The notes below the pieces were generated by a model. It was not told the origin of the DNA, did not search any database, and was given only the letters and a program-made list of their open reading frames with translations. DNA of 64,000 nt from Kalaharituber pfeilii (Eukaryota > Ascomycota > Pezizomycetes > Pezizales > Pezizaceae), in the NCBI GenBank assembly GCA_015179045.1, contig WHUZ01000011.1, positions 1,364,001-1,428,000 on the forward strand, read 5' to 3'. Each line of letters opens with the position of its first letter. Positions within the stretch are counted from its first letter, which is position 1. The position numbers were made by a program, and so were the translations under genes. Below are positions 10,205 through 20,560 of this stretch, in pieces.

Positions 10205-10513
10205 TAGTGAGCGGCACGAGCCGAGCCAGCTCGAGCTCAAACGAGCCAAGATCATGCTTGTGTTTTTCTTGACAGCTCGCTAAAATGCTTAGCCAGTGCA
10301 AGGTTTCATAAACTGTAAATACCTAATATAGTATAGAGACTTGGAGCTCATTCTGACCCACCAACAACTTCGAAATGCACAATTTAGCTGATAGTAGTGA
10401 GAAAGATGAAAATTTAGCTTAGTTTAGTTTAGTTTGTCAATATTATGTATATAATCAATCCAGGCTCGAGCTCACCCTCCAGCTCGGCTCGAGCTAGCTC
10501 GTGCCGCTCACTA
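10205..10513. mobile_element. hAT-type MITE, copy 1
   Basis: The ends read TAGTGAGCGGCACGAGC and its reverse complement. CTATTTAG is duplicated at 10197-10204 and 10514-10521; an 8-bp duplication with TA-start TIRs fits the hAT superfamily. The 309-bp body is non-coding and rich in GAGCTCGAG-type subterminal motifs. A near-identical copy lies at 47315-47629. Confidence 0.85.
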
Positions 10514-11043
10514 CTATTTAGGTATAAAAAGATATGTGTAGGGGCTAGGTGTTGCTAAGAGGAATGAGACCGAGATGATAGGTAATGCTGAGTGAGAATG
10601 GGCACAGTAAGCTATTGAATAAGCAGAAAACATATGCCAGAATAGTCTTCAAAAGCCTTATATACTATTAAAGCTCTTCGGCAAAGTATTTACAATATTG
10701 CGGGGACACCTTTTTTTTTTTTTTTTTTTTTTTTTTTACTATCATTCAGCCATTTACTACTGTAAGACGCAGCAACATGTATTACTAGTGGACTTAATGG
10801 ATATATGGCCAACTTCGGAGGTAGTGGTAGTTAGCATTGTTGAAAGACCACGCGTCCTGGCTATCAAGTAACTAGTAAGCGATTCCGCGACAGCAGAGGC
10901 GAAAGAGAAAAACCATATCTTCGATATACGTGAAGTTGTACTCGAGTACATGTGAGCTCACCACCCTTGAAAACTCTGCATATTAGCGCACGCCACTGGC
11001 GATCCGCTTACCGTACAAGGAACTACCTGTCCCGAGTCATCCC

Positions 11044-11690
11044 GGCTGCCCCCCTGCCCCACCTCATCACCACGCCCCCTCCATACCGCGGTTCGCATCT
11101 TTCCGCCGCGCGCAGTTTCTTCCACTTCTGCCGCAGCCCTCCTTCGGTTACAACGGACCTGCCAATCCTATCCGCCGCCTTTTTGGCTTCTATGTCTACT
11201 ACCTCGTTACCCGCAATGCCAATGTAGGCTTTTACCCACATCAGTTTGACGTCCCCCCTCTCCTTGTTCTTTCTGCGATGAGATCTACCACTTTGTTCAG
11301 ATCTCCGGTTCTGGCCTTTTCCCGGCTTCCTGCCTTCTTCCCCGCCGCGATGGCGGCTTGTGAGTCAGTTAGGACCACCAGGTCTGCTGGTGCCGGGATC
11401 GCGTTTTGTAATCCCTTTCTCATCCCCCTGATCTCCCCGTCCCACACCGTCGCCCCCGTCCCCATTTCTTCACCCCCCGGCCGTCCCATTTCCAAACCCC
11501 CCCCCTCTACCCTCCCCTTTTTGTTTATGCTGCCATCTGAGTGCACTGCGCCTGCTCCTTGTGTTGCCCAGTGCATGGACGCCTCCCACTCCTCTCTCTC
11601 GCCTCCTTTGCGCCCTTCCCTCTGTGCTTCCGTCACTTCTACCTTCGCGCACCTGCCTCCCCTATGACACCTCGTCTACCCACATCAGGG
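11044..11690 (-). mobile_element. LINE B fragment, RNase H region (right of the MULE)
   Basis: Minus-strand coding for an RNase H domain. Motifs visible are VHSDGS (first Asp) near 11535, VLTDSQAAIAAG (second Asp) near 11360, and VKAYIGIAGNEVVD near 11220. The frame is continuous with the fragment at 7063-7610 once the MULE is removed. The 5' end is truncated near 11690, where LINE C sequence resumes. The RT and endonuclease domains are absent. Confidence 0.7.
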
Positions 11691-12190
11691 TTAGTCAAGA
11701 GGAGACAGGAGGAGAGAGAGCAAACTGGCTTTGGCAGGGGCAAGTTCATTAAGTGGGGCAGGAAAGCACTCACAAACTACACCCGGCTGCAGACTGGGAA
11801 GGGCGGGGGCATGTGGAGGAGGAAAATCCAGGGAGAGGAGGCACGATGTTCCTCTGGACAGGAATGGAGTTCTGGGCACATGGTGTTTGAGTGCAGGGAG
11901 TTTGAGAGGTCCAGGAGGAAGAACAAGAATGGTGTGCAAGTCACCTGGCAGTGTTGGGAGGACTTAGAGGAGAAAGGGTGGAAGCAGGAGGGTGTGGAGG
12001 GCGACCCGGTCGAGGCCTGGTTTGGCAGCCTTAATCTGGGATACCCGGGGACGGAGGGTGCTTTGGGTGCCCAGAGTGTGTACGTAGAGCGCGTAGTTAG
12101 TTGTTTATATCCTGACCCAGGTTTATGGGTCCCCGCCATAGGCCGGTAGTTTGTATGCGGGGTTACGTGACCCAAAAAAAAAGAAAATAA
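11691..12190 (+). mobile_element. LINE C 3' end with hairpin and A-tail
   Basis: Plus-strand coding for the end of LINE C ORF2 (GFGRGKFIKWGRKALTNYT, then VTWQCWEDLEEKGWKQEGVEG, EAWFGSLNLG) is followed by about 95 bp of 3' UTR, the family C hairpin (12131-12162) and an A-rich tail. It probably belongs to the copy that starts at 6229. About 80 codons of the RNase H are missing at the LINE B junction. Confidence 0.75.
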
Positions 12191-12259
12191 AAAGGACCCA
12201 CGTCTCAAAGGTCTACGAGAAGTCAGCCCACCGTCGAGGGTGTCAACTCAGGGGTCTTA

Positions 12260-12919
12260 TCATATGCATAATTGGTCCGGGCCACTCATAATTCGGGCCA
12301 GTCGCCAATAGCCCTGTGCACAATTATGCTTAGGCCGAGCCACAGTAGTCTCGGACCACTCGGAACGTACACCTAGTTTCTTATCCCTAGCATAAGGGCA
12401 CCTGTCATCCCCAGTGGACAATGAAAATTTCCTGATCATTGGAACTTCTCCGTGGAACAAACACTTTGTGATCCTCCTAGAGTAGCTTTGTAGGACGCTG
12501 TGAGTACACGTCTTGTTTTCCATTGCATAAAGCGTGACCGAATGGCCCGGAACACCATCATTTTCAATTTGCCAACTCCCGCCATAGCCACCCCGTCTCC
12601 GAGGTACAACGTAGACATTATGCTCTGGCCTAGCAGCTATAGCGCAGTCACATATTTTGAACAAGTTTTGGGGCGAGCTTAGGACGATACGACACGTTGA
12701 GCTGATAGGAGAAAGCGGCGTGGTGGGATACCAGACAACGAAGAAATGGAGATTGTATAAAGTGAAGCCGGAGGGGGAAGGATGACACCCTGCGCGGAGA
12801 TTGGAGGGATGTAAGAAGTCGCCGACGAGGCTGGGAATTCGACAATAGAATGGTGCAGCTGGAGCAAGCGACTTGGCGGATCCAAATCTTGGGCCCGCGC
12901 CAAGACCCTCGAGGGGCAT
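12260..12919 (-). CDS. Hypothetical protein, uncertain
   Basis: A 219-codon minus-strand frame. The second half (after CDCAIAARPEHNVYVV) has a composition more protein-like than the first, with YGGSWQIENDGVPGHS and several cysteines, and might be a real exon. Other long frames overlap it (12648-13163, 12679-12903), so the choice is not secure. No family is recognised and no splice sites were confirmed. Confidence 0.2.
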   Translation of the reverse strand: MPLEGLGAGPRFGSAKSLAPAAPFYCRIPSLVGDFLHPSNLRAGCHPSPSGFTLYNLHFFVVWYPTTPLSPISSTCRIVLSSPQNLFKICDCAIAARPEHNVYVVPRRRGGYGGSWQIENDGVPGHSVTLYAMENKTCTHSVLQSYSRRITKCLFHGEVPMIRKFSLSTGDDRCPYARDKKLGVRSEWSETTVARPKHNCAQGYWRLARIMSGPDQLCI

Positions 12920-13099
12920 CTAGGACAGATGCGTAGTTTTTAAGGGTTGGCCGTAGCTGTCTGTATTCCCGTGTGCCCAGCATATAAGCTACAAGCGGAT
13001 GCAGTTGACAACACATGAAAGCCGGAAGCACACCAGGCGCGCGAGACTTCGAGCGTGGTGGATAGTGCACTCCAGCATGCAAATACGCAGGGTGTGTAT

Positions 13100-14230
13100 G
13101 TATAAAGTTAAAGATAAAGTGAACGCGAGGACAATTAGCTTTCAACAAGCCGTAATGTAACACTTATATACGTGCATATTTACCAGTTACCAAGAGCATG
13201 GGATTTCATACTGCACAGTTCATGCCAAACGGGCCATACAAGTCATGCAATACCGTTCCCGCTAGGATTCCGGTATACATTACCTACCATACCGTCTCCA
13301 GCAGTGTAGGGCGCAACTGAACAGCTCCTCTGCCACGCGCACTTCATTCCTTTAAGCATCTTGCTTTTTTTTTCTGTCTCCTGTTATGTTCTCTAGCATA
13401 ATTATTCTTTTCTACATCCATAGACCTTGTGACATGCAAAACCTAGATATCGCACTTCCCCACGCCCACTTCCGCAGCTACTGTCCAGCAGTGACCTCCC
13501 AGCTGAGCAGAGGTCCTTACTACGCGAGCTTGCAACTACCGGCACGCTCACAACAGCTGATTGAACTGCTGAAATGGGTACGATTGGGACGGCGGTTGCA
13601 AATGCAAGATTCCGGGTGTCCTTTAGGTTTCATGTCCATTGTTTCCTTTATTGATAAGTATAACTATCACCATAGCCCTTGGTTAGGACGGCACGTGATT
13701 GATGATATTAAAATAACGCAAAAGAAAAAAAAGCCTTTTGTTAAGACTTTACACAAGTAGCTTCTAAAAACCGAAAATATGTATACGTACGAGAAGCACT
13801 TGAGACAATCAAAAGGTAATTGACCACCGGAACAATAGGGTAGCAACGCAGCTCAAGCAGTTCACATTAAATATTTCAGGTTTCCCTTACACAGAATCAA
13901 GCACAAGGGTATGTTCCTTCGTTCCTATAAACTAACTGTTTTGTTACAGACTAGCAACTGAGTGATACCATTTTAACCTTGAATCGCCGTTTTTTTTCCT
14001 TTCACATTACCCGTTCGCCGCCCTGAGAGCTATGACAAGGCTATAACAAAAGAAATAAAGGAAATACGAACAACCATGTAGCAATTCATGAGCATCGTTA
14101 GTATTATAAGCGGCTCCAATCCCCCGTTCATCTCCATCCGACTCTTCCCAGCGGAGAGCCGTTGTGTATTGATGGTTCAAATATACCTAGTTAGGCCAGA
14201 AAAATGTATTTTGACCCAGACCTTAACCAC
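13100..14230. other. Largely featureless DNA with two decayed LINE tails
   Basis: No supported gene. At 13666-13735 a decayed plus-strand family A hairpin (ATCACCATAGCCC...GGCACGTGAT) is followed by TGATATTAAAA and an A-rich stretch. At about 14010-14039 a decayed minus-strand family A hairpin follows a broken T-run. Neither has a clear target duplication. The 124-codon frame at 13386-13760 runs through the first of these and is probably chance. Confidence 0.45.
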
Positions 14231-14231
14231 C

Positions 14232-14492
14232 TCACACGAGTTCCCAATCTTCTCCTATGCTATTCAGGTTGTACGACACCAAACTTTCCCCTTCTGCCCT
14301 GAGCACATGAAAGCACCGGGTCATAAGGAGCTCTCCTAGCGTGAAGTTGTGGCCGCCGTATGCATTGTCGGATCCTGCTCGCTGCCGATATTCCAGTAGT
14401 CCATAAAGTTCGTTAAGAGGACAAATACCACCACTGAGCTGACCAGTGTTCTGATCCACAGCTGCTATGATATTCTGGTCAAGCAGAATCAT
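14232..14492 (-). CDS. Hypothetical protein or exon, 86 aa
   Basis: A minus-strand frame from ATG at 14492 to a stop at 14232. The protein-like sequence contains AAVDQNTGQLSGGICPLNELY and NFTLGELLMTRCF, without low complexity. It lies upstream of no recognised partner on the same strand and could be an exon of a longer gene. Function unknown. Confidence 0.3.
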   Translation of the reverse strand: MILLDQNIIAAVDQNTGQLSGGICPLNELYGLLEYRQRAGSDNAYGGHNFTLGELLMTRCFHVLRAEGESLVSYNLNSIGEDWELV

Positions 14493-14919
14493 TATCTTTT
14501 TAGATAGATATACAGGTGAAATATAGAGCCTTCATTTGATACTGCTTTGAAAGTAATAGTATTGCAATTACATGTTGTGCTGCGGATGTAAAAATTGTGC
14601 AACTTTCGCAGGCCTATTTGCACATAGAAACAGGTATCACAGTCTACTCACCCCCCTCCGCCCACGCCAGGACCTCTAGGGGGATGTCTCCTTCACTTGT
14701 TCAGTGGTATGCGAGTAGACTGATTTTTAGATGGACCAGTCCTCTTGTTTTGTTTACATAACTCTGCATACAAGCTACCAGCCCATGGTAGAGAGGATGA
14801 ACTAGTTTATTTGCACAGCGTCAAGTCTACTCAGAACAAGAGCTAATAATACATATTATACCTTCGCTACCATCTTCTTCTTTCAACATGAGAGACTGCT
14901 AGAATCTCGATTTTATTTT

Positions 14920-15702
14920 CTAACAGTCACACTTAAATGCTTGTGGGTCTGCGCCTGCGACCACTGCATCAAGCCAGAACGGGCGGCCAACGACTGCTGT
15001 ATTAACCACAATTGTTCCACCACGAGTATCCCTGTCACTCCCCTGACAGTAGTTATTCACCAACCGTTTCAGCAATATATTACAATCAGCAACTGTAAAG
15101 TGCAGGAACCCATTATATCTCCAAAGAAAATATACATAAAACATATCACCAGCTGCGTTTTTCATATTTCCTAACTTAACCAGCCCAAGGAACCCCGGCG
15201 TATTAAGTGTACCCTGAACCTCGAAGGCCCAACATGCCCAAGGGATGAATCTTGAAATCTGTTCATCATGGGCCCAAGCGCCTGAACCATAGCATTGCCC
15301 CCAGGCTAGGTGACCATTTATACCTCCCGGGACTTCAAACAATGTATCACGACGAAGAATATCGCGAGTTTCAACCTGCGACCAGTAAGTGGCCTCTGCA
15401 GCCCTTTCTTCAACAGTCTGAATGTCAGACATGATACCAGCTAAATTTGCGTACTTGTCCCACTCGTCAGTCGGGATCGTGAGGAGAGCTCCACTGTCAT
15501 TGAGCGTTTTCCAGTTCAGGGGCCCAGTATCGGCCTCCATCACGTCAAGAACATGTTTAATGCGAGTGTCATCTACAGCGCTAACACCTGAGGGGCCGAA
15601 ATTGTTCACTTCATTAGGTGTTGGCAAAGCATTCGTCACGCCTGCTACTAGAGAAACCAGCAGAGTTGCGGCGTCGAGGACTATGCCATAAAAGTTAGTC
15701 AT
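14920..15702 (-). CDS. Secreted orphan protein, about 260 aa
   Basis: A continuous minus-strand frame. I prefer the second Met (15702) to the first (15741), because it is followed directly by a classical signal peptide: a short polar start, a hydrophobic core LLVSLVAGV, and a likely cleavage near TNALPT. The mature part has WGQCYGSGAWAHDE, IPWACWAFEVQG, FTVADCNILL and the terminus FKCDC, so several cysteines could pair in the secretory pathway. No catalytic motif or family is recognised. It lies in one of the few stretches without transposons and the frame is undamaged, which favours a functional single-copy host gene. Candidates include a small secreted effector-like or cell-wall protein; this is inference only. 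Confidence 0.65.
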   Translation of the reverse strand: MTNFYGIVLDAATLLVSLVAGVTNALPTPNEVNNFGPSGVSAVDDTRIKHVLDVMEADTGPLNWKTLNDSGALLTIPTDEWDKYANLAGIMSDIQTVEERAAEATYWSQVETRDILRRDTLFEVPGGINGHLAWGQCYGSGAWAHDEQISRFIPWACWAFEVQGTLNTPGFLGLVKLGNMKNAAGDMFYVYFLWRYNGFLHFTVADCNILLKRLVNNYCQGSDRDTRGGTIVVNTAVVGRPFWLDAVVAGADPQAFKCDC

Positions 15703-15744
15703 CACATGGTCAAATGGTAAAATATTACGACCTCGTGTCATTGA

Positions 15745-16456
15745 ACATACTCTTCATATTGACTTAAAATGCTTCTCAAATGTGCTAGAGGAACGCAAAC
15801 GAGGATATAGTCCACCGTAGTCTGGCAGCCGAAAGGTAGGCGGTTCTCTTGCGCAGCGTTGCGTTGTAAAAGGAGCTTGATGAGAGTGAGAAGGGGGCTG
15901 CTGTTATTGAAGCTGGCTTCGGGAGGCAGGAAGGAATTGAGGGAGATCTTTGGTATTTTATAATCCTAAACTGATGCTGCCGCCATTGTTTGTAAAGCCG
16001 TTGGTAACTAACCTCGACCATCAGAGCTAAAAGGTCAAGCAGGGTACCTAGAAATTCGATGTTTTCAATATCCCATCCCCTTAATTGCTTCCCTTGCTTT
16101 GATTACTTCTACCTTAACCATCCCGTGTGGGGGTCGGATGACACTTAGGTTGTTATAGGTACCTGCTATCATCTGCAAGTTGGGTAATCGTTGTACAATC
16201 GCCCATTCCAGTGTGAAGCAAATATATTGATCAGCCGATTCGGGCGTTCGGCCACCGCTGTGCCACATGCGCCTAGGCTCAGACACTACTGTGCCACACA
16301 AGGCTCAGTTTGGGTAGACTACGATGCCATCTGACTACTGAGCAAATGAAGTAGTCCTATTCGAGTAGTCCTATTCGAGCAGTCCACTTCGAGTAGGGTA
16401 TCATATATCACCTCTCATTATGATTTCTTATTGAAAAACCAACGTCACAGAGTCTA
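15745..16456. other. Intergenic, nothing recognised
   Basis: No supported gene or repeat family. Around 16345-16400 a short motif resembling TATTCGAGTAGTCC recurs three or four times in tandem. ORFs at 15785-16021 and 16065-16301 look random. Confidence 0.35.
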
Positions 16457-16615
16457 TTTTTTTTTTTTTTTTTTTTTTTTTAATATCATTACTCGCATGC
16501 CGCCTGTAAGGCTATGGCGAGGTTTATCTTAACTACACTGACTTAATTACAATAAATCGCGAATTTCACCATCCATCCCCCGTCAAGTTCCCTCACAGAC
16601 TCTAGCAGGGTTAAT
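16457..16615 (-). mobile_element. LINE A 3' end
   Basis: Poly(T) (16457-16481) and the family A hairpin (16492-16521, with the GCCT/AGGC inner-stem variant) are followed by a short minus-strand coding tail containing LLESVRELDGG. A hairpin-only insertion begins at 16616; the LINE probably resumes after 17904, but its 5' limit and target duplication were not found. Confidence 0.6.
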
Positions 16616-16635
16616 TGTTTTTTTTTTTTTTTATA

Positions 16636-16769
16636 CAGTCTACCCTTGCTATGCCGGATCCCTAAAATCTGGTACTTTTCGTCCGGTATAGGAAGGTTCC
16701 GGTATAGAATAAAATGCTTGGCAGACAGGGGGGTGATAAAGTTTTGTAAATTCAAATAATTACTGAAAT

Positions 16770-16800
<31 letters not shown>

Positions 16801-17850
16801 TATCAATACTCGCGTGCCGCCCTATGGGCTATAGCGAGGTCTAGTTACATCAAAACAAAGTACAAGTACGGAAAAATAGAAGTAAATCCCCCGGGGCTAA
16901 CCCCTCGCCCATTCCAAAATTCCTATCACTCCCCGAAGGCCCTCCCCTTCATCTTGGTCACCCAAGGGTCTGCACAATCCATCCTCACCCCTTGGGCATC
17001 TCTGCTTCCAGACTCTACATTGAGACAATATGTGAAGGGTCGTTTCTTCAGCCTCGCCGCACCACCGGCATTCCGGGCTGTCAGCTGTGCCGACCTTGAA
17101 TTTCCAGCGCCGGAGGCCCTTGCCTCCAAGGATGCCAGCTAGCGTTGCGACCCTATTGCCTAGTCTGCGTAGTGGCCTATATGACATATGCAGTCTGTTT
17201 CTTTCGGCCGCTCTCCTTGCTTTGGCCTCTTGTTTCATCCCGTCCTCCGTGACAATCTCGTTTTAATATGGCAGCTGTGTACCAACCTTGGCTGCTCGAT
17301 CTGCTTCGGTGTTGTTCTTTAATGCTTGCAGCTGCCTTGAGTGTGCTTGAGAAGCATCAAATATGTAAACATTGACTAGAACCAAAATATGCTGGAGAAA
17401 AGTTGAATGAATTTGATAAACATCTTTGAGATGAATTGGTAGGATTACTGTACTTTAACTTAACTTTGATATCCAAGGTATCTAATTTATTATTTTAAGC
17501 TGACCAGTAGCTGTATCTACTTAGTCAGGTATTTTGACAAGAAGCAACGAAGTGCCCAGTTTCCATTACTCGAACAACATTGTAGCAAGTGATGGTAGCA
17601 GTAGTAGCAACGGCATTAGCAGAAGCAGTGACAGCAGTGGTGGCAGCCAAGTGTGAAATGGAGTAGTCTAAGATGTATTAGTATTAGCGCGTCCGGTATA
17701 GCAAATATTATTTGTATGGAGACAGGGGGGTACTTGTCTGGAGGTTTCTGTCCGGTCCGGAATTGTTAGGGCGTCCGGTATAGCAAGGGCGATTTGTATG
17801 GGGAACGGATGTTGCAGCCAGAGGCCATCCGGTATAGCAAGGGTAGACTG
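16636..17850. mobile_element. Tc1/mariner or pogo-like non-autonomous element with subterminal repeats
   Basis: The ends read CAGTCTACCCTTGCTAT and its reverse complement, with TA on both sides (16634-16635, 17851-17852). The motif TCCGGTATAG recurs near both ends (about 16682, 16698, 17692, 17774, 17828), a pattern typical of transposase-binding sites. No transposase frame is seen. A LINE A fragment is inserted inside (16773 onward). Confidence 0.8.
16773..17300 (-). mobile_element. 5'-truncated LINE A copy inside the Tc1/pogo-like element
   Basis: Poly(T) from 16773 and the family A hairpin (16809-16838) precede minus-strand coding 16897-17238. That coding covers the end of ORF2, with LAGILGGKGLRRWKFKVG, a zinc-finger-like ECRWCGEAEETTLHILSQC, and the terminus IGILEWARG. 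The same C-terminal block occurs in the copy at 22401. The 5' edge lies between about 17290 and 17345; no target duplication was identified. Confidence 0.7.
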
Positions 17851-18201
17851 TATCATTACTCGCGTGCCGCCTGGTAGGCTATGGCGAGGTTAGCAGGGTT
17901 AATACTTATACCTCCATGTGGCTTTCGGAGATTGGTATATGACTTGGAGAGCCTGATATATATCTCATAGGCCCTTGTCTACTCGGCGGCACATCTCAAC
18001 AATTCCTAACCCAGAGAACACAATCCATGTCGAGGTGCGTATTTAGCGGACGAAATTGACAGTCACACTTGATTTCAGTCTGCAGGCCGCTAAAACCGCG
18101 CTAGAGTACGAGTGCCTTCAAGCTGTCAATTCGCACTTTTTCACTATGATACATGAAATGATAGTCGCCGAACCATGGGTGGCGCTTTGCAACCGAACAG
18201 T

Positions 18202-18232
<31 letters not shown>

Positions 18233-18362
18233 CACGTAACCCCGCATACAGGCTACCAGCCTATGGCAGGGACCCATATACCCGGGCCAGGTTTGAGACA
18301 ACTAACTACGGAATCTACATACACCCTTGAGCACACAGTGCCCTCCGTCCCCCGGTCCCCGG

Positions 18363-20560
18363 CTACCCCAGATCGAGGCAGGCAAACCAGTACTCCACCG
18401 GGTCACCTTCCACGCCTTCTTGCTTCCATCCTTTCTCCTCTAGGTTCTTCCAGGACTGCCAGGTGACATGCGCCCCATTTTTGTTCTTCCTCTGGGGCCG
18501 CTCCAGTTCTGTGCATCTGAACACCACATGCTCAGCACTCCATGCCTCACCACATGTGCATTGTACCTCCTCGCCACTGACCATCCTCCTCCACATAGCT
18601 CCGCCTTTTCCAGTCCGCAGCCAAGTGTAATTTGTGAGTGCTCTCCTGCCCCACTTCACGAATTTGCCCTTCCCAAACCCTGCACGCTCCCTCTCCTCTT
18701 TTCTTTTTCGAACTAACTCTTGACGCAGCCCACCCTCAGTGGCCTGCCCATCATACCTCATGCCCTTGGCCCCCTCCTTGGCCAACTCATCCACCTTCTC
18801 ATTGCCTTCTATCCCCACGTGGGCCTTGACCCATGCCAGCTTCACTGCATCCGCCTTCCTTAGCCTCCGCCGCCTCTCTGCAATCAGCTCTATCACCCGC
18901 GCTAGGTCTGCGGTTCTTGCCTTGCCAGTTTTTCCTGCTTTCTGGACTGCACTGATAGCTGCCTGAGAATCTGCGAGTAGTAGTACTTTTGCACTGCCAT
19001 CAACTGCTTCAAGGGCACCCCTCATTCCTGAGACCTCACCGTCCCACACAGTTGCCTTTGTGCCTACCCACCGGGACCCCTCTGACTCACCTGCTACCAC
19101 CTGCCTCCAGCACCATCCGCCACCAACACCGCCTTCCTCACTGCGGCTGCCGTCTGTAAAAATAGCCACCGAGTCACCCTTAGCCTCATTGATGGCCCTT
19201 TCCCATTTGGCTGGGGCGTCTTCCTTGCACAACTTGAGGTCAATGACCTCAATGCCTGTCTGTGGTAGGTGTACATCTCGCCCCCAGGACACTCTCTCCT
19301 CCTCATTGACCTCGAGAGTGCTGGCAATCTTTCCAGCTACTGACTCAAACCCATCATTTTTGTCTGTAGCATCACTCAAGCTAAAGTCTCTCCAGTCCCT
19401 CCCCCTTTCACCCTCTCTGTCTGGGTCTGGGGCTACCATTCCAGTGAAGCTTTCCAGCCATAAATCTCCAACTCCTGTAGGGTCCCTCACTGATCTTAGT
19501 GCATATCTTGCTTGGCCTTGATCGAGAATCGTCGTTACACTCTCTACTCCAGCAATGGCCTCGACCTTTACTCTCGCTGCCCTCGGACTGTCACCAGTGC
19601 ATTTGCGAAGTGCTTGATACTGCAACTTCTCAAACTCCTCTCTCCACTGCTTCTGGCCTCTCCACCCAATTTCGGATCCCCAAAGGGCCACTGCCCTTAC
19701 CATGCCTGTATAAGCCTTTCTCCATGAGATAGGACTCATACCCCATTGAGAGTTGCCTAGCCCAGACAGCGCGTCCATGAGTTTCCTGGCTTTCTCGATC
19801 CGGCTTTTCCAGTGGAGGTCGAAATCAAGAGTGCTATCACAAATCAGCCCTAGCCACTTGCACCTCTCAACATCTGCCCTTCTCTTGGCCTTCTTACCCA
19901 TGACTAGGACCTCCTCCTTTGAGGTCTCCAGTGGTAGATCGTGAGCTTCAGCAACCTCCCTGAGTACTCCTGCAATTCTCTCCCCAATTCTCCTCATATC
20001 CTTTCCTCCTTCCCAATCCAGAATAACACAGTTCATATCATCTACAAATGAGGGCAGCTCCACTTCACAGTCTCTCACTGTTGTAGCTACCTTTGTTTCC
20101 ATCTCTTCTAGAATTGGTGCCATGTATATGAGGAACACAACTGGGGATAAAGGCGAGCCCTGCGGCACACCTACATTCGATCTGCCATTGCCCCTCACCT
20201 GACCATCCCATTCCACCTCAAACTCTCGCTCCCGGAAGAAGGTTTCTAACCAGGGCAACCATTTTTCAGCTTTAGAACCCTGTACTCGGTGCTTGACCAT
20301 ATCCCAACGTGTGTTCCCAAAGCCTCCCTTGACATCCTCCATAATCCACACTGCCCCACCGCCACGTGCCAGGGCTCTCTGGCTCTTCACAACTGCCCGA
20401 AATAAGGCATCAAATGCAGACCTTCCTCTCACTCCTCCAAACTGCCCATGGTGGAATAGTCCAGCTTCTTGCAAGTCATCAGCAACCACCTTCTCCATCA
20501 GTTTTCCCACACAATTGATGAGTTGAATAGGCCTCCAGCTCTTTGCTTGCGTAAGATCCC
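18363..20560 (-). CDS. LINE C ORF2 fragment: reverse transcriptase and RNase H
   Basis: Reading from 20560: DLTQAKSWRPIQLINCVGK (start of the RT fingers), FDALFRAV, GVPQGSPLSPVVFLIYMAPI, the catalytic SFVDDMNCVILDW, then a thumb-like region. RNase H follows (IFTDGSRSEEGGVGGGW, LLLADSQAAISAVQ, VGIEGNEKVDELAKE) and a Cys/His-containing tail ending YWFACLDLG. Known role of such proteins: target-primed reverse transcription of LINE RNA in the nucleus. The frame stays open for more than 730 codons, so the insertion is young. The 38 codons above 20560 that extend the ORF belong to the inserted MULE. The true upstream RT sequence (PKDWQFSKVIMIPKSG) is found at 21830-21900. Confidence 0.85.

Larger units (their letters stand above)
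7611..11043 (-). mobile_element. Mutator-like DNA transposon (MULE), 3.4 kb, 11-bp target duplication
   Basis: Terminal inverted repeats of at least 120 bp begin GGGATGACTCGGGACAGG at 7611 and end with its reverse complement at 11043. Similarity continues inward to about 7740 and 10920 with mismatches. GGCTGCCCCCC is duplicated at 7600-7610 and 11044-11054. Long TIRs and a duplication near 9-11 bp fit MULEs, and the minus-strand gene inside encodes a decayed FAR1/MULE-type transposase. The MULE carries two later insertions, a hairpin LINE tail at 8656-8753 and a hAT MITE at 10205-10513. A pure T-run at 10711-10737 has no recognisable hairpin. Confidence 0.9.
16616..17890 (-). mobile_element. 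Hairpin-only LINE tail (family A), split by a Tc1/pogo-like element
   Basis: TAGCAGGGTTAAT is duplicated at 16603-16615 and 17891-17903. Between them, once the TA-flanked transposon 16636-17850 is removed, only a T-run ending TATA, TCATTA and the hairpin 17859-17888 remain, about 58 bp. The copy begins 2 nt from the hairpin foot. The DNA transposon hit the TA of the tail's own TATCATTA sequence. Confidence 0.85.

Noticed and set aside
10711..10737. Another hairpin-only LINE tail
   Set aside because: There is a clean T-run, but no hairpin follows and no target duplication was found.
13386..13760. 124-codon plus-strand ORF
   Set aside because: It runs through a decayed LINE hairpin and A-rich tail and shows no protein-like features.
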